Notes under the pieces: model-generated
Databases searched by the model: none
What the model was told of the DNA's origin: nothing
The model's input: the letters and a program-made list of their open reading frames with translations, nothing else
Made by a program: the position numbers and the translations under genes
Source of the DNA: Planctomycetota bacterium
GTDB taxonomy: Bacteria > Planctomycetota > Planctomycetia > Planctomycetales > Planctomycetaceae
Assembly: GCA_023417655.1 (NCBI GenBank)
Contig: JAEZFD010000069.1
Coordinates: 30,694 to 94,693 of the forward strand
Length of the DNA stretch: 64,000 bases
Direction: 5' to 3'
In this document: positions 42,388 to 52,048 of the stretch, piece after piece
Numbering within the stretch: position 1 is the first letter of the stretch
How the letters are laid out: the number at the start of each line of letters is the position of its first letter

Positions 42388-43869
42388 GTGGCCGAAACAA
42401 ACGCTGCTTATGACCCCTACGCCCTGCCACCTGAAGAAGTCCGGGATCCGCCGAAGACCCTTGCCGCCGCTCTCTGCCAGATTGGGCCTGGGATCATTCT
42501 CGCTGGAACGATCGTCGGCAGCGGAGAGTTGATTCTCACGACGAGCCTGGGCGCACAATACGGATACATTTTCCTTTGGCTCATTCTGTTCAGCTGTGTG
42601 ATCAAAGTCTTCGTGCAGGTTGAACTCGGTCGGTATGCAATTTCATCAGGCCGTCCGACACTCGGAGCCCTGAACGAACTCCCCGGGAAAATCAATGGGC
42701 TAGGTGTCCACTGGCTCTGCTGGTGGTGGCTGCTCATGATGCTTTGCACCACGATGCAATTGGGCGGAATGACCGCCGGAGTGGGGCAGGTCCTGCAGTA
42801 TGCGATGCCGGGAACGACCGAGATTTCCACAGCGACACTGGATGCCGTCATTCCCGGCGGCAGACGAATTGTTGAAGCTCGCCCTGAAATTGTCTGGGCC
42901 ATTCTGACCTGTCTGGCAACGATGGCCTTGATCTATCGGGGGAGCTATCGCCGCATCGAATGGCTGACGACAGTGATTGTCGTGACGGTCACCACAATCA
43001 CCGTTGTCGCCGTCATCGCGTTGAACTGGACGGCCTTCCCGGTTCGCTTTCAGGAACTGCTGACGGGATTCGAATTTCAGATTCCGCCTGAAGGACAGAT
43101 GGCGGCCTTTGCAGTCTTCGGAATCACCGGAGTTGGTGCTACCGAACTCTTCTATTACCCGTACTGGTGTCTGGAAAAAGGATACGCCCGCTATACGGGC
43201 AAGTATGACGGGACCCCGGAATGGGAAGAGCGGGCGCGTGGGTGGATTCGGGTGATGCAACTCGATGCCTGGGTGAGCATGCTTGTCTTCACCATTTCGA
43301 CTGCGTCCTTTTACACCCTCGGTGCAGCAGTTCTGAAACCTCAGGGGCTCAACCCGCAGGGCACAGCACTGATCGATACTCTCGCACAGATGTATGTCGG
43401 GCCATTCGGACCTTGGACCCGAACTCTGTTTCTGATCGGAGCAGGTGCAGTTCTGTTCAAGACACTGTATTTGGCCTGTGCTGCTAACAGTCGACTGGCG
43501 GCAGACTTCCTGATTCTTGGGGGATTTGCCAATGGATCGTCGTCGGAATACCGCCTGAGATTGATTCGTCGGCTCTGCCTTGGATTCCCTTTGCTGTCGC
43601 TGACCTGTTACCTGTTTCTGCAGGATCCACAGTTGCTGGTGAAGATTGGCGGGATCGCACAGGCATCGACGCTCCCGATGATTGCCATCGTCGCGTTGTA
43701 CTTCCGCTATCGGAAAGTCCGCGAAGGGTTACGGCCTCATCCGGTTGTGGACGGGCTCCTCTGGGTGGCGGTCCTGTCAATCACATTTGTCGCTCTGTAC
43801 GTCGTTCCGAGTCAGATCCGGGAACTGCTGAAATTCCTGAACTCGCTCTTTGGAAACTCCGTCACATGA
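42388..43869 (+). CDS. Nramp-family-like transporter with altered metal-binding motifs
   Basis: A 493-residue membrane protein with about eleven spans and LeuT-fold Nramp organisation. In true Nramp/MntH proteins the first span has DPGN and the sixth MPHN for manganese or iron binding. Here the first-span segment is GPGIILAGTIVGSGELILTT, with GSGE (residues 44-47) in place of DPGN, and the sixth-span equivalent is GVGATELFYYPYW, without the metal-coordinating Met. The Glu in GSGE and a Glu in TELF might replace these ligands. The substrate is thus uncertain: Mg2+ as in NRMT relatives, or something else. The GTG at 42388 is used because GGAAAG precedes it by seven bases; a TTG six bases earlier is also in frame. 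Confidence 0.78.
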   Translation: MAETNAAYDPYALPPEEVRDPPKTLAAALCQIGPGIILAGTIVGSGELILTTSLGAQYGYIFLWLILFSCVIKVFVQVELGRYAISSGRPTLGALNELPGKINGLGVHWLCWWWLLMMLCTTMQLGGMTAGVGQVLQYAMPGTTEISTATLDAVIPGGRRIVEARPEIVWAILTCLATMALIYRGSYRRIEWLTTVIVVTVTTITVVAVIALNWTAFPVRFQELLTGFEFQIPPEGQMAAFAVFGITGVGATELFYYPYWCLEKGYARYTGKYDGTPEWEERARGWIRVMQLDAWVSMLVFTISTASFYTLGAAVLKPQGLNPQGTALIDTLAQMYVGPFGPWTRTLFLIGAGAVLFKTLYLACAANSRLAADFLILGGFANGSSSEYRLRLIRRLCLGFPLLSLTCYLFLQDPQLLVKIGGIAQASTLPMIAIVALYFRYRKVREGLRPHPVVDGLLWVAVLSITFVALYVVPSQIRELLKFLNSLFGNSVT

Positions 43870-43995
43870 AAAACTCCCACAGGATCTTCTCTTGAGTGAC
43901 GTGCGGACCTTCATCGTAACAGCCCCAGAAAACCAGCCGTAATGCTTGAGAACGCCTGACCGGCGAACTGGCTACCGAGTGAATCTCGGAGAGTT

Positions 43996-45912
43996 CTACC
44001 AGCTCAAAGACTGGGCGGTCACCGGAACGATCGTTTGTTGCTCGCGGGCCAGATTCTGCTGAATATCCCGCAGTCGAGCGAACGTGCGCTGGGCTTCCTC
44101 GTCGTATCCAAGTTCCTGATAAGTCCGGGCCAGCAGGTTTAGCGAGATCGGGTCTTCAGGAGCGAGTTGACAGGCTCTCTGGAAGTAGGGCAATGCTTCT
44201 TCATGGTGTCCCATCCGGGACATCAGGTAACCGGCGGATCGCCAGGCTTCGCCGTTCCAGTCGCAGTCGGAGATTACACCTTTAAAGACAGTCAGTGCCT
44301 CGTTCTGTCGTCCGGTGACGGCATAGATCATGCCGAGCTGATTGCGAACATAGACATCGCCGGGCCGCTGGCTCAGGGCGTGCAGAAGATATTGCTCTGA
44401 GCGTCGAAGTTCCCCACGGGCGTGACAGACAGCAGCCATTCCGACGAGCGACGTCCGGTGGCGAGGGTCAAGTTCGAGAGCCTGAGTGAACGACATCTGG
44501 GCATAATCCCAGCGCTCTTCCTGAACAAAGGTATTCCCGATGAGTGACAGTGCATCCGCGTGGTGAGGACGAATGTCGAGCGACTGCCTGGCGTAGTCAC
44601 GTGCCCCTTCTCGATTGCCCAGCCGCATCTGTTCGAGCCCCAGATGGAATCGGGCCATCCAGTTCTGCTCAGTGACACTGTTGGCATGCGTCCAGAGAGT
44701 CTGGGAGTCCTTCCAGACAGCGACCTGATCCATGGTCAGCAGCCCGCAGACCATCAGCACGCAAGTGGAAAGTCCCCATTGAAGCTGTCGCGAGAAACTG
44801 AAGCGGGAGGTGAGATCCGCGATCAGCCAGGTGATCGCGACAAAAAGTCCCAGATGAGGAACGTAGCTGAAGCGGTCCGCGTGAGCCTGTCCGCCGACCT
44901 GCAAGATGCCGGAGACAGGAAACAAAGAGATCACAAACCAGGCCCAGCCGAAAAGCAGATAAGGGCGATCCTTGAACTGGAAAATCACGAAGCCTGTGAT
45001 CAACAGCAGGATGGCCAACGACCACGAGGTCAACGCCCAGTCGATGCTGCCGTAATTCAGAGGATAAAAAATACACAGCCCTGTCGGGGCGACAGTCTTC
45101 GTCAGATACCAGACATACCCGCAGATGACATTCGCAACACGGGCCGTGAATGGATGTGCCTGCCAGTTCACGAACGCCTGATCGGTGTTCTGCGCGAACA
45201 TGGTGACGCCTGACATGACCGCGACGACAATGAGCAGCGGGACCTTCTCAAGGCAGAGCGAGAAGAGAGACCGCCTGACGGAACGGGAAAGCAATCCCTC
45301 TTCGGTCAGCTTCTCCACACGGTTCAGCGGCCAGAGATCCGCGATCAGGAACAAAACAGGCAGCGTCACCAGCATTGGCTTCGCCAGCAGTCCCAGCGCG
45401 AGCCAGATCATGACGATGACGAAGTGCTGCCGGGTCGGAACACGAACATATTTCACATAGGCGAGACAGCAGAGCAGCAGAAAGAGAGTGCTGAGCACGT
45501 CCTTCCGCTCCGAAATCCAAGCGACGGATTCGACGTGCAGTGGATGCAATGCGAAGAGAGCCGCAGCAAAAAAGCTACGCCCCAGACTTCCTCCGCAGGC
45601 CTGGATGAGATGGAAAAAGAGCACTACGTTCGCACAGTGAAACAACAGGTTCACCGCATGATGTGCTGGTGCATTCAGTCCGAACAGGGAGACATCAAGT
45701 TCCAGAGAAAGCCACGTCAGCGGAATCCAGTTTCCGGTTGCAGTGGTCGTCAGAGCGTACCAGATTCCCTTGCCGGTCAGTCCCGCCTGCGCGAACTCGT
45801 TATGGGTGAGATACCGGTCGTCGTCAAAGCTGACGAAGTCGTTGTTCAACGTCCCTGCAAAGCAGACTACTGTGATCAGCACGAGGAATGGAGCCGCGAA
45901 TCGGGAAATCAT
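43996..45912 (-). CDS. TMTC-like membrane protein with C-terminal TPR repeats
   Basis: A 638-residue protein with a multi-pass N-terminal half (about residues 1-395, ten or more spans) and a soluble TPR half. The N-terminal lumenal/periplasmic loop FVSFDDDRYLTHNEFAQ holds an acidic cluster like that of TMTC and GT39 mannosyltransferases, and LHPLHVESVAWISERKDVLS is the TMTC hallmark. TPR units cover about 415-625 (e.g. NWMARFHLGLEQMRLGNREGA, HHADALSLIGNTFVQEERWDYA). Such proteins probably add a sugar to exported proteins. It is the second glycosyltransferase-like gene in this 6-kb stretch, near the GT39-like one, suggesting surface glycosylation. A weak ribosome binding site precedes the ATG at 45912. 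Confidence 0.82.
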   Translation of the reverse strand: MISRFAAPFLVLITVVCFAGTLNNDFVSFDDDRYLTHNEFAQAGLTGKGIWYALTTTATGNWIPLTWLSLELDVSLFGLNAPAHHAVNLLFHCANVVLFFHLIQACGGSLGRSFFAAALFALHPLHVESVAWISERKDVLSTLFLLLCCLAYVKYVRVPTRQHFVIVMIWLALGLLAKPMLVTLPVLFLIADLWPLNRVEKLTEEGLLSRSVRRSLFSLCLEKVPLLIVVAVMSGVTMFAQNTDQAFVNWQAHPFTARVANVICGYVWYLTKTVAPTGLCIFYPLNYGSIDWALTSWSLAILLLITGFVIFQFKDRPYLLFGWAWFVISLFPVSGILQVGGQAHADRFSYVPHLGLFVAITWLIADLTSRFSFSRQLQWGLSTCVLMVCGLLTMDQVAVWKDSQTLWTHANSVTEQNWMARFHLGLEQMRLGNREGARDYARQSLDIRPHHADALSLIGNTFVQEERWDYAQMSFTQALELDPRHRTSLVGMAAVCHARGELRRSEQYLLHALSQRPGDVYVRNQLGMIYAVTGRQNEALTVFKGVISDCDWNGEAWRSAGYLMSRMGHHEEALPYFQRACQLAPEDPISLNLLARTYQELGYDEEAQRTFARLRDIQQNLAREQQTIVPVTAQSLSW

Positions 45913-46699
45913 GGACGCATCCGTGCGTGTGAGCGGTTCGCCCTGCCCAGACCTTCAACAGCCAGCCAGCTTGTCATGCTGCACTGACCTGTCTCTGGCA
46001 AAACGAGTTCAGTCGTGTGCGAACTAGGGAGGTGGAATTTGAAATCGTGACCGATCAGGACGGGTGAGATTGCAACGGTCGACCTGATCCCGTTTGAGAA
46101 ACGGCAGCCAGTCGATTCGGACGGCATTCTGCCATTTCTGCCGAAACGCATCAATCCCGAGTTTTTTTGTTGATGACCTGTAAAATCTGGAATTCGTTCC
46201 GAATTTTTAAATCCTGCCCCAAGGCACCCCGTTTGTCATCCGTGAGAATCGATGTGAGCAGCGGAGATACCTCCCGGTTGCAAGGGCGGTTCTTACTGGA
46301 AACGAAACCGCTTTTGGCAATCCGGCTCGAGTATTCTCCATCACATAAGAACGTATGAGACGTAAAAGAGAGGGCCGAACGATTAATGTCGCCTGAGCTG
46401 AGTTCATTGCCTCAGGCTTAAGCCGGGGGTAGCATCGGATTCTTCAGGTTTGCTTGCGAATTTAAGAGTCGACGGCAGTCAGTACGGCAGGCGCGATCAC
46501 ATTCCATCAGCATCTGAACTGCTCTGCTGTCGGATTCCTGAGAACCATTTTAGTGATTGCAACGTCTTGAGTTTGAACTCCTCAATGATTTCGCGTGATG
46601 TTTCAGCAGTTTTGACGCCTGACTGTCTGTGGTCACAACCCAATGCTGCCTAGGAACAGAAATGAGGGGAGTGAAATTCACTTGAGTCGGGAGAGCGAG
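45913..46699. other. 787-base divergent region, no secure gene
   Basis: Between the TMTC-like gene and the MoxR operon. It contains a T7 run (46162-46168), a weak terminator-like hairpin GCGGTT/AACCGC (46286-46311) followed by TTTT, and a possible pseudoknot: GATCAGG (46053-46059) with CCTGATC (46083-46089), and ACGGG next to the first arm with CCCGT next to the second. Open frames here have no ribosome binding sites. An RNA gene is possible but not shown; the operon promoter was not located. Confidence 0.4.
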
Positions 46700-48151
46700 A
46701 TGGATCCCATTGAAGCAACCGTGATTCGAACTCGGCGAAAGATCGGGTTCTTTCTCGCGTTAAGAGTTTCGCTGATCGTGCTGTCAGGCTGGCTGCTCGT
46801 CTGGGGAACAGCGGTCCTGATTCTGCGTGGCATTTTCGGATTCTCACGGGAACCGATGTACTGGGGAATTGCCGGGGTCGTCGCGGCGATTGTCGTGGGG
46901 ATCGTCTCAGGCATTCGGCGATCTCCGTCGCTGACAACCGTTCGGGCGATGCTCGATCATCACTGGCGTCGCGGCGGCCTGATGATGGCTTCCGCTGAAA
47001 CGAACAGTGAGGGCTGGGCCGTCTCAGCTCCGCAGAGAGAAGCACCGCGTATTCACTGGGCCGCCGGTCGGCAACTGGGGATTCTCGCTTGCAGCGCCGC
47101 CTTTCTGCTTGCCAGTTTTCTCGTCCCGGCACGTCTGCTCGGGGAGTTCCAGAATCACCGACTCCAGGTCGGGCAGGAAGCTCAGAATCTGGCGGAAAAG
47201 ATCGCCCTCCTGAAGGAGGAAAAGATCCTTCCTCCGGAACGCGCTGAGAGCCTTGAACAGACACTTGAGCGACTTCAGCAGGAAGCACAGGGACGGGACC
47301 CCGGCAAAACATGGGAGGCCCTCGACCACCTTGAGCAGTCTATTTCCAAAGCCAGCCAGGAAGCCGCTGAGAAATCGGCCAAGGACGCAGCCAAATCAGC
47401 CGCGGCGGAGGAACTCGCTTCTGCATTGAATCAGGCGGCTTCTCAGATGAATCCAGCGAGTCTGAAAGAAGCCATGTCCTCTTTGTCAGCCGACGTTCGT
47501 CAGGCACTGGAAGAGAACGCCATGCTCGCGGAATCACTTCCAGAAGATCTTCTCGCTGGTCTTGATGCTGGCGATTTAAGTCCTGAAGAACTGAGTAAAC
47601 TCGCCAAATCACTCGGTGAATGCAAGTCCGGACAGTTGTCGAAGCTCGGCAAACTTTCGGCAGCCAAACTGATCAGTGCCTCGCAGCTGAAGCGGGCTCA
47701 GGGCGAATGCAAAATCGATCCTGATGGCCTCGCCAAACTCCTGAGTGAGTGTCAAGGAGCAGGTGAGCTGCGACTGTGCCTTGCTCAATGTCAGAAGCCC
47801 GGCAAGGGCGGCGTCAGTCGTGGTCGAGGGGATGCCGAGATGACATGGACCGATGAAGCCAGCCGAGAAAATGTCACCTTCAAGGAGCAGGTTCTTCCGC
47901 CGGGCAGAGCCGCCACGCTGAAAGATGCGGAACTGCAGGGAGTCAGCGTTGGGGCCCCTGTCGTTGCGGATGGCGCTGCTTCGGCTGGAGGGGGAGGTCT
48001 CGATCTCTCCACAGCTGGACGTGGCTCAGCACGCACACAGGTCATCCTGCCGGAACACAAGAAAGCGGTGCAGCGATTCTTCTCCCGAATGGATCAGACG
48101 GGAAAGACGGAAGGGGCGGGGAAACCAGCACCCGGCAGTGAATCCAATTAA
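46700..48151 (+). CDS. Membrane coiled-coil protein leading the MoxR operon
   Basis: A 483-residue protein, not a named family. Three membrane spans lie at about residues 17-42, 57-75 and 119-141. Then come a long acidic/Ala-rich coiled coil (about 145-275, with LEQTLERLQQEAQ) and a Leu/Ser/Lys repeat zone (275-370) with several Cys (LGECKSGQLSKLGKL, LSECQGAGELRLCLAQCQ). The C-terminus is Gly-rich and ends VILPEHKKAVQRFFSR, a form often seen in proteins encoded next to MoxR and vWA genes. The start at 46700 follows GGGAGAGCGAG closely. It lies 110 bases before the MoxR gene and probably belongs to the same operon. It may be a membrane scaffold or client. Confidence 0.75.
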   Translation: MDPIEATVIRTRRKIGFFLALRVSLIVLSGWLLVWGTAVLILRGIFGFSREPMYWGIAGVVAAIVVGIVSGIRRSPSLTTVRAMLDHHWRRGGLMMASAETNSEGWAVSAPQREAPRIHWAAGRQLGILACSAAFLLASFLVPARLLGEFQNHRLQVGQEAQNLAEKIALLKEEKILPPERAESLEQTLERLQQEAQGRDPGKTWEALDHLEQSISKASQEAAEKSAKDAAKSAAAEELASALNQAASQMNPASLKEAMSSLSADVRQALEENAMLAESLPEDLLAGLDAGDLSPEELSKLAKSLGECKSGQLSKLGKLSAAKLISASQLKRAQGECKIDPDGLAKLLSECQGAGELRLCLAQCQKPGKGGVSRGRGDAEMTWTDEASRENVTFKEQVLPPGRAATLKDAELQGVSVGAPVVADGAASAGGGGLDLSTAGRGSARTQVILPEHKKAVQRFFSRMDQTGKTEGAGKPAPGSESN

Positions 48152-48261
48152 GCAGCGACGGCACCGGTGAGCTCCACTTTTGAATTCACCGCTCCCGTCA
48201 GCCAAATCGCCATTCAGAAATCATCGGTCGTCAGAACCTCGAAGTTGATCGCGGAGAATTC

Positions 48262-49326
48262 ATGTCCTTGACCTCAGAGTCTGCGGCCAGTCAGGCCAAA
48301 CTGATCCCTCCGCAGGAACTCGCAGCCGCTTCGGAGCTTGTCCAACGGGCGTTAAAACAGCTAGATAAAACGCTCCTCGGACGACAGCAACTGCACCGAC
48401 TCGTTCTAGTCGGCATCCTCAGTCGCGGACATCTGTTGCTCGAAGGTCTGCCGGGAGTCGGGAAGACAGCCCTGATCAAAGCTCTCGGGCAGATCCTGCA
48501 TCTTCAGTTCAATCGAGTTCAGTTCACGCCTGACCTGATGCCCAGCGATATTCTTGGAACGAATATCCTTCGTGAAGTCCCGGGCGGTGGACGGGAGATG
48601 TCATTCCAGTCTGGGCCGATCTTCACCAACATTCTTTTGGCCGACGAGATCAATCGAGCGTCCCCCAAAACTCAGTCCGCACTGCTGGAAGCCATGCAGG
48701 AAGGCTGTGTCACACTGATGGGCCAAACGCGGGAGCTACCACGTCCGTTCTTCGTCATGGCGAGCCAGAACCCGATTGAACTGGAAGGCACCTATCCGCT
48801 TCCGGAAGCCCAGCTCGACCGATTTCTGTTCAAACTTTCTGTGTCCGATGTGAACGTCGATGTTCTCACTGAAATCATCGCCACCCGGCGACGAGGCCAG
48901 CCACCGACTCCGGAAACACCGCTCACGGCCACGGAACTCGACAAACTCTTCACCGTGATGGATGAGATTTATCTGCCGCGTCCGGTCTGTCGCTATATCT
49001 CACGCTTAGTGGCAGCGACTCACCCGGGCTCGGGCGAAGCATCGGACGAAGTGAATTCCTACGTCACCTACGGAGCCTCTCCTCGCGCAGCAATTGCGAT
49101 GGCGGAAGCGGCGCGGGCACATGCTTTGATCGAAGGACGCCCGAGCGTTGGCTTTGAAGATGTGAAGGCGATTGCGATCCCGGTTCTGAATCATCGCATG
49201 ATTCTCAATTACAAAGCTCGATTCGATCAGATCAGTACTCTGACTCTGGTTCAGCAGCTGTTGACTCGACTCGATGAGGCGGGTCTGAACCTGCCGGCCG
49301 ACCTTCGCATTCAGCACTCGACGTAA
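48262..49326 (+). CDS. MoxR-family AAA+ ATPase
   Basis: A 354-residue AAA+ chaperone of the MoxR type. Walker A GLPGVGKTA is at residues 63-71 and Walker B LLADEINRASPKTQ near 129; sensor-1 is in MASQNPIELEGTYPLPEAQLDRF and the lid segment ASPRAAIAMAEAARAHAL near 275. MoxR proteins activate or assemble partners bearing vWA domains; here the vWA genes lie downstream in the same operon. GGAGAA precedes the ATG. Only 33 bases separate it from the next gene, so they are co-transcribed. Confidence 0.95.
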   Translation: MSLTSESAASQAKLIPPQELAAASELVQRALKQLDKTLLGRQQLHRLVLVGILSRGHLLLEGLPGVGKTALIKALGQILHLQFNRVQFTPDLMPSDILGTNILREVPGGGREMSFQSGPIFTNILLADEINRASPKTQSALLEAMQEGCVTLMGQTRELPRPFFVMASQNPIELEGTYPLPEAQLDRFLFKLSVSDVNVDVLTEIIATRRRGQPPTPETPLTATELDKLFTVMDEIYLPRPVCRYISRLVAATHPGSGEASDEVNSYVTYGASPRAAIAMAEAARAHALIEGRPSVGFEDVKAIAIPVLNHRMILNYKARFDQISTLTLVQQLLTRLDEAGLNLPADLRIQHST

Positions 49327-49359
49327 TTCCACCCCCACGAAACTGGAAGGCCGGGTCCC

Positions 49360-51129
49360 TTGCCACATTCACTTGTTAATTATCGGAATTACTGTTGTTT
49401 GATCGCGATGCTGGTCGGCTTTGTGCTGTGCTCAGTTGGCCCTGTTGACGCGGCGACGCATCGATTCGGCGACATTTCGATTTCCTATGAGCCACAGCCA
49501 ACCAAGGAAGGGACCACTGACTATGAGTGGACCGTCGGCTATTGCGAACTGCGTTTTCTGCTGACGAATCATTCCGACTCTGTCGCCCACACCGTCCGGC
49601 TGGCGTATCCACGCTCGAATGACCGTGGCATGGGACTTGAACTGTTACGTAATTCGCGAACGGTTCAAATCCCTCCATCCAGCAGCATGACCGTCTCACT
49701 TTTCCAACCAGCACTCGATGTGCACGATGAACGGATGGCGGTCGAAATTGACGGCCGACAGATGGAAATCTCTGTCCCTGTTCCCTTGCCGTTCGAACGC
49801 GGTTATTCCGGTCGATATAAAACGACGAATGAACTCGCGGTCCTGACCAGCCGTAACATTCCAGAATCGTTTCGGGATGATACGCGCACTTCGAACAGTG
49901 ATGCGGTCGTCTTCTTCCGCAGTGAACTGGACGTGAATCAATGGAGCCCGAACTGGCTGGGATACACCGTCTATCAGGCCGTGCTGATGACGCAGAAAGA
50001 ACTGGATTCGCTGCCGGCAGACATTCAGCGCGCACTAAGAAGATATGTTGAGGTTGGAGGCAGGTTGCTTGTCTACCATGAGACGGACGATGCGGAACTG
50101 ACAGTCCCGGCAGACATGAAAGGAACGCGAGGATTCGACGGAGCTGAAGAGCTGGGCCTAGGGGTAATCGTGAAAAGTCCCCGATCCGGGAAATGGCCGG
50201 AAAGTTTCTGGAACGTCTGGACCACGGAGAATGCCGCCATGGCGGAAAATCATTCCGGTGCAGATGCTCAGCGACATGTTCCCGTTCGCTCACTACTCGC
50301 GTTGGTGATCGGATTTGCCATTCTGATCGGCCCCGTCAACATCTGGATACTGGCCCGACGACAGAAAAGAATGTGGCTGTGGTGGAATGTCCCGCTCATC
50401 TCCTTCCTGACCTGTCTCACGGTCTTCGCTTACTCACTGCTGGCGGAAGGAGTGCATACCCGCTCCAGTCAGGCCGTTCTGACAGTGCTGGATGAGTCGA
50501 CGCATCATGCGGCTTCATTGGGATCGGTTTACTATTACACCCCGCTCTCACTGCCAGATGGACTCCGCTTTAGCCCTGATACCGAAGTCAGCGACCCGGA
50601 ACAATTAGATAACTTCTGGAGACGCACCGGGCGGGCAAAGAGTCTGGACTGGACGAAGGACCAGCACCTGACCTCCGGATGGGTCTCTCCTCGAATCCCA
50701 GCGAATTATGCGATTCGCAAAAGCGAAATCCGCCGCGAACGTCTCGCCATTCGAAAAGGCGATGACGGGACGGTCACCGTCGTGAACGGACTTGGGGCTG
50801 ACCTGGAATCGGTGCTGGTGCGATCCAGCGACGGTTCTTTCTGGGAAGGTTCGAACATCCCCGGCGGAGCGGAACAAAAGCTGACGCGAAAGTCGGACGT
50901 CAAAGAAGTCCCCGAAACTCCTGAACCACGACGCACCCTGCTCGCACGCGGACTGCGGTACGCCTGTCAGGAACTTCGTGAGAATCCGCAGCGTTATTTG
51001 CGCCCGGGAGAATATGTGGCTGTGATGAAAGAGAGTCCATTTCTCGAACAGACCGTCAACGGGGCAAGAGACGTCGGCAGCCTGGGAATCGTTTTTGGTC
51101 TGGGAGCGGGAGACGGCCATGGAAATTAA
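49360..51129 (+). CDS. Exported/membrane protein of unknown function in the MoxR operon
   Basis: A 589-residue protein of the envelope, not recognised as a named family. A signal anchor is at about residues 12-31 (CCLIAMLVGFVLCSVGPVDA). An outer beta-rich domain (about 35-300) is followed by two spans, near 309-328 (LLALVIGFAILIGPVNIWIL) and 339-359 (VPLISFLTCLTVFAYSLLA), and a second outer domain to the end. Such topology is common among proteins encoded between MoxR and ABC genes. TTG at 49360 is preceded by GGAAGG at nine bases; an ATG at 49408 is an alternative but would shorten the signal. The 3' end overlaps the ABC ATPase start by 11 bases, showing translational coupling. Confidence 0.75.
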   Translation: MPHSLVNYRNYCCLIAMLVGFVLCSVGPVDAATHRFGDISISYEPQPTKEGTTDYEWTVGYCELRFLLTNHSDSVAHTVRLAYPRSNDRGMGLELLRNSRTVQIPPSSSMTVSLFQPALDVHDERMAVEIDGRQMEISVPVPLPFERGYSGRYKTTNELAVLTSRNIPESFRDDTRTSNSDAVVFFRSELDVNQWSPNWLGYTVYQAVLMTQKELDSLPADIQRALRRYVEVGGRLLVYHETDDAELTVPADMKGTRGFDGAEELGLGVIVKSPRSGKWPESFWNVWTTENAAMAENHSGADAQRHVPVRSLLALVIGFAILIGPVNIWILARRQKRMWLWWNVPLISFLTCLTVFAYSLLAEGVHTRSSQAVLTVLDESTHHAASLGSVYYYTPLSLPDGLRFSPDTEVSDPEQLDNFWRRTGRAKSLDWTKDQHLTSGWVSPRIPANYAIRKSEIRRERLAIRKGDDGTVTVVNGLGADLESVLVRSSDGSFWEGSNIPGGAEQKLTRKSDVKEVPETPEPRRTLLARGLRYACQELRENPQRYLRPGEYVAVMKESPFLEQTVNGARDVGSLGIVFGLGAGDGHGN

Positions 51130-52048
51130 AGTTGACAATCTCCGGCGGCACTTCGCAGGGACCAAGGCGGTTGACGGAATTTCCTTCACGTTCAACTCAG
51201 GTCACATCTTCGGGTTCGTCGGGCCAAACGGTGCCGGCAAGACGACCACGATGCGAATTCTGTCGACGCTCGATGAGCCGACGTCCGGCGACGTTACGAT
51301 CGACGGTGTCTCGGTCGTTGAGTATCCGGAACAAACGCGGCGGCTTGTCGGGTTCATGCCCGATACGCTCCCCGCTCATCGCGACATGACGATCCATGAG
51401 TATCTCGACTTCTTCGCCCGGGCGTACGGACTGCGGGGGAAACGTCGCGACAGCATGGTCGAACACGTCGAAGAGTTCGCAAACCTGACCGGGATCCGTC
51501 ACAAGTTTTTGAAGAACCTGTCGAAGGGGATGAAGCAGCGCGTCAGCCTGGCGCGGTCACTGGTGCATGACCCGCCGGTACTGGTGCTGGATGAACCTGC
51601 GGCAGGTCTCGATCCGCGTGCCCGGATTGAGCTGCGTGAACTGCTGAAGGTACTTGCCGATCAGGGCAAAGCCATTCTGATCAGTTCTCACATTCTCACC
51701 GAGCTCTCAGAAATCTGTAACGGAGCGGTGATCATCGAACAGGGACGGATGCTCAAAGCCGGGCATCTGGATCAGTTGATTCAGAACGATTCGCCGGAAC
51801 GCCGCGTCACCATCCGCAGTGTGGAACCGGCTGCCGATCTGCATCGGGAAGTCATCCTCGCTCCTCAGGTCCGAGAAGCCCGCGTTGTCGGTGATTCCGT
51901 AGAAGCCGATGTTCTGGGAACGGACGAAATCTGCGGGGAACTCCTGCGGTTCCTGATCTCAAGGCCGGTCCGGATTGTGGAATTCCATCAGCATCGGGCC
52001 GACCTGGAAGAAGTCTTTATGACGGTGACGAAAGGGCAGGTTCAATGA
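51119..52048 (+). CDS. ABC transporter ATP-binding protein of the MoxR operon
   Basis: A 309-residue ABC ATPase. Walker A GPNGAGKTT is near residue 39, the signature LSKGMKQRVSLAR near 136, and Walker B VLVLDEPAAGLD near 156. The H-loop His is in LISSHIL. The C-terminal ~90 residues resemble the regulatory region of NosF/GldA-type ATPases. GGGAGCGGGAGA precedes the ATG at 51119. The stop overlaps the next start (ATGA, 52045-52048), so ATPase and permease are made together. Confidence 0.92.
   Translation: MEIKVDNLRRHFAGTKAVDGISFTFNSGHIFGFVGPNGAGKTTTMRILSTLDEPTSGDVTIDGVSVVEYPEQTRRLVGFMPDTLPAHRDMTIHEYLDFFARAYGLRGKRRDSMVEHVEEFANLTGIRHKFLKNLSKGMKQRVSLARSLVHDPPVLVLDEPAAGLDPRARIELRELLKVLADQGKAILISSHILTELSEICNGAVIIEQGRMLKAGHLDQLIQNDSPERRVTIRSVEPAADLHREVILAPQVREARVVGDSVEADVLGTDEICGELLRFLISRPVRIVEFHQHRADLEEVFMTVTKGQVQ

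Noticed and set aside
49360..51129. Reading the 589-residue protein as a GldG-like ABC auxiliary
   Set aside because: Its place before an ABC pair is suggestive, but I see no GldG domain motif; left as unknown.
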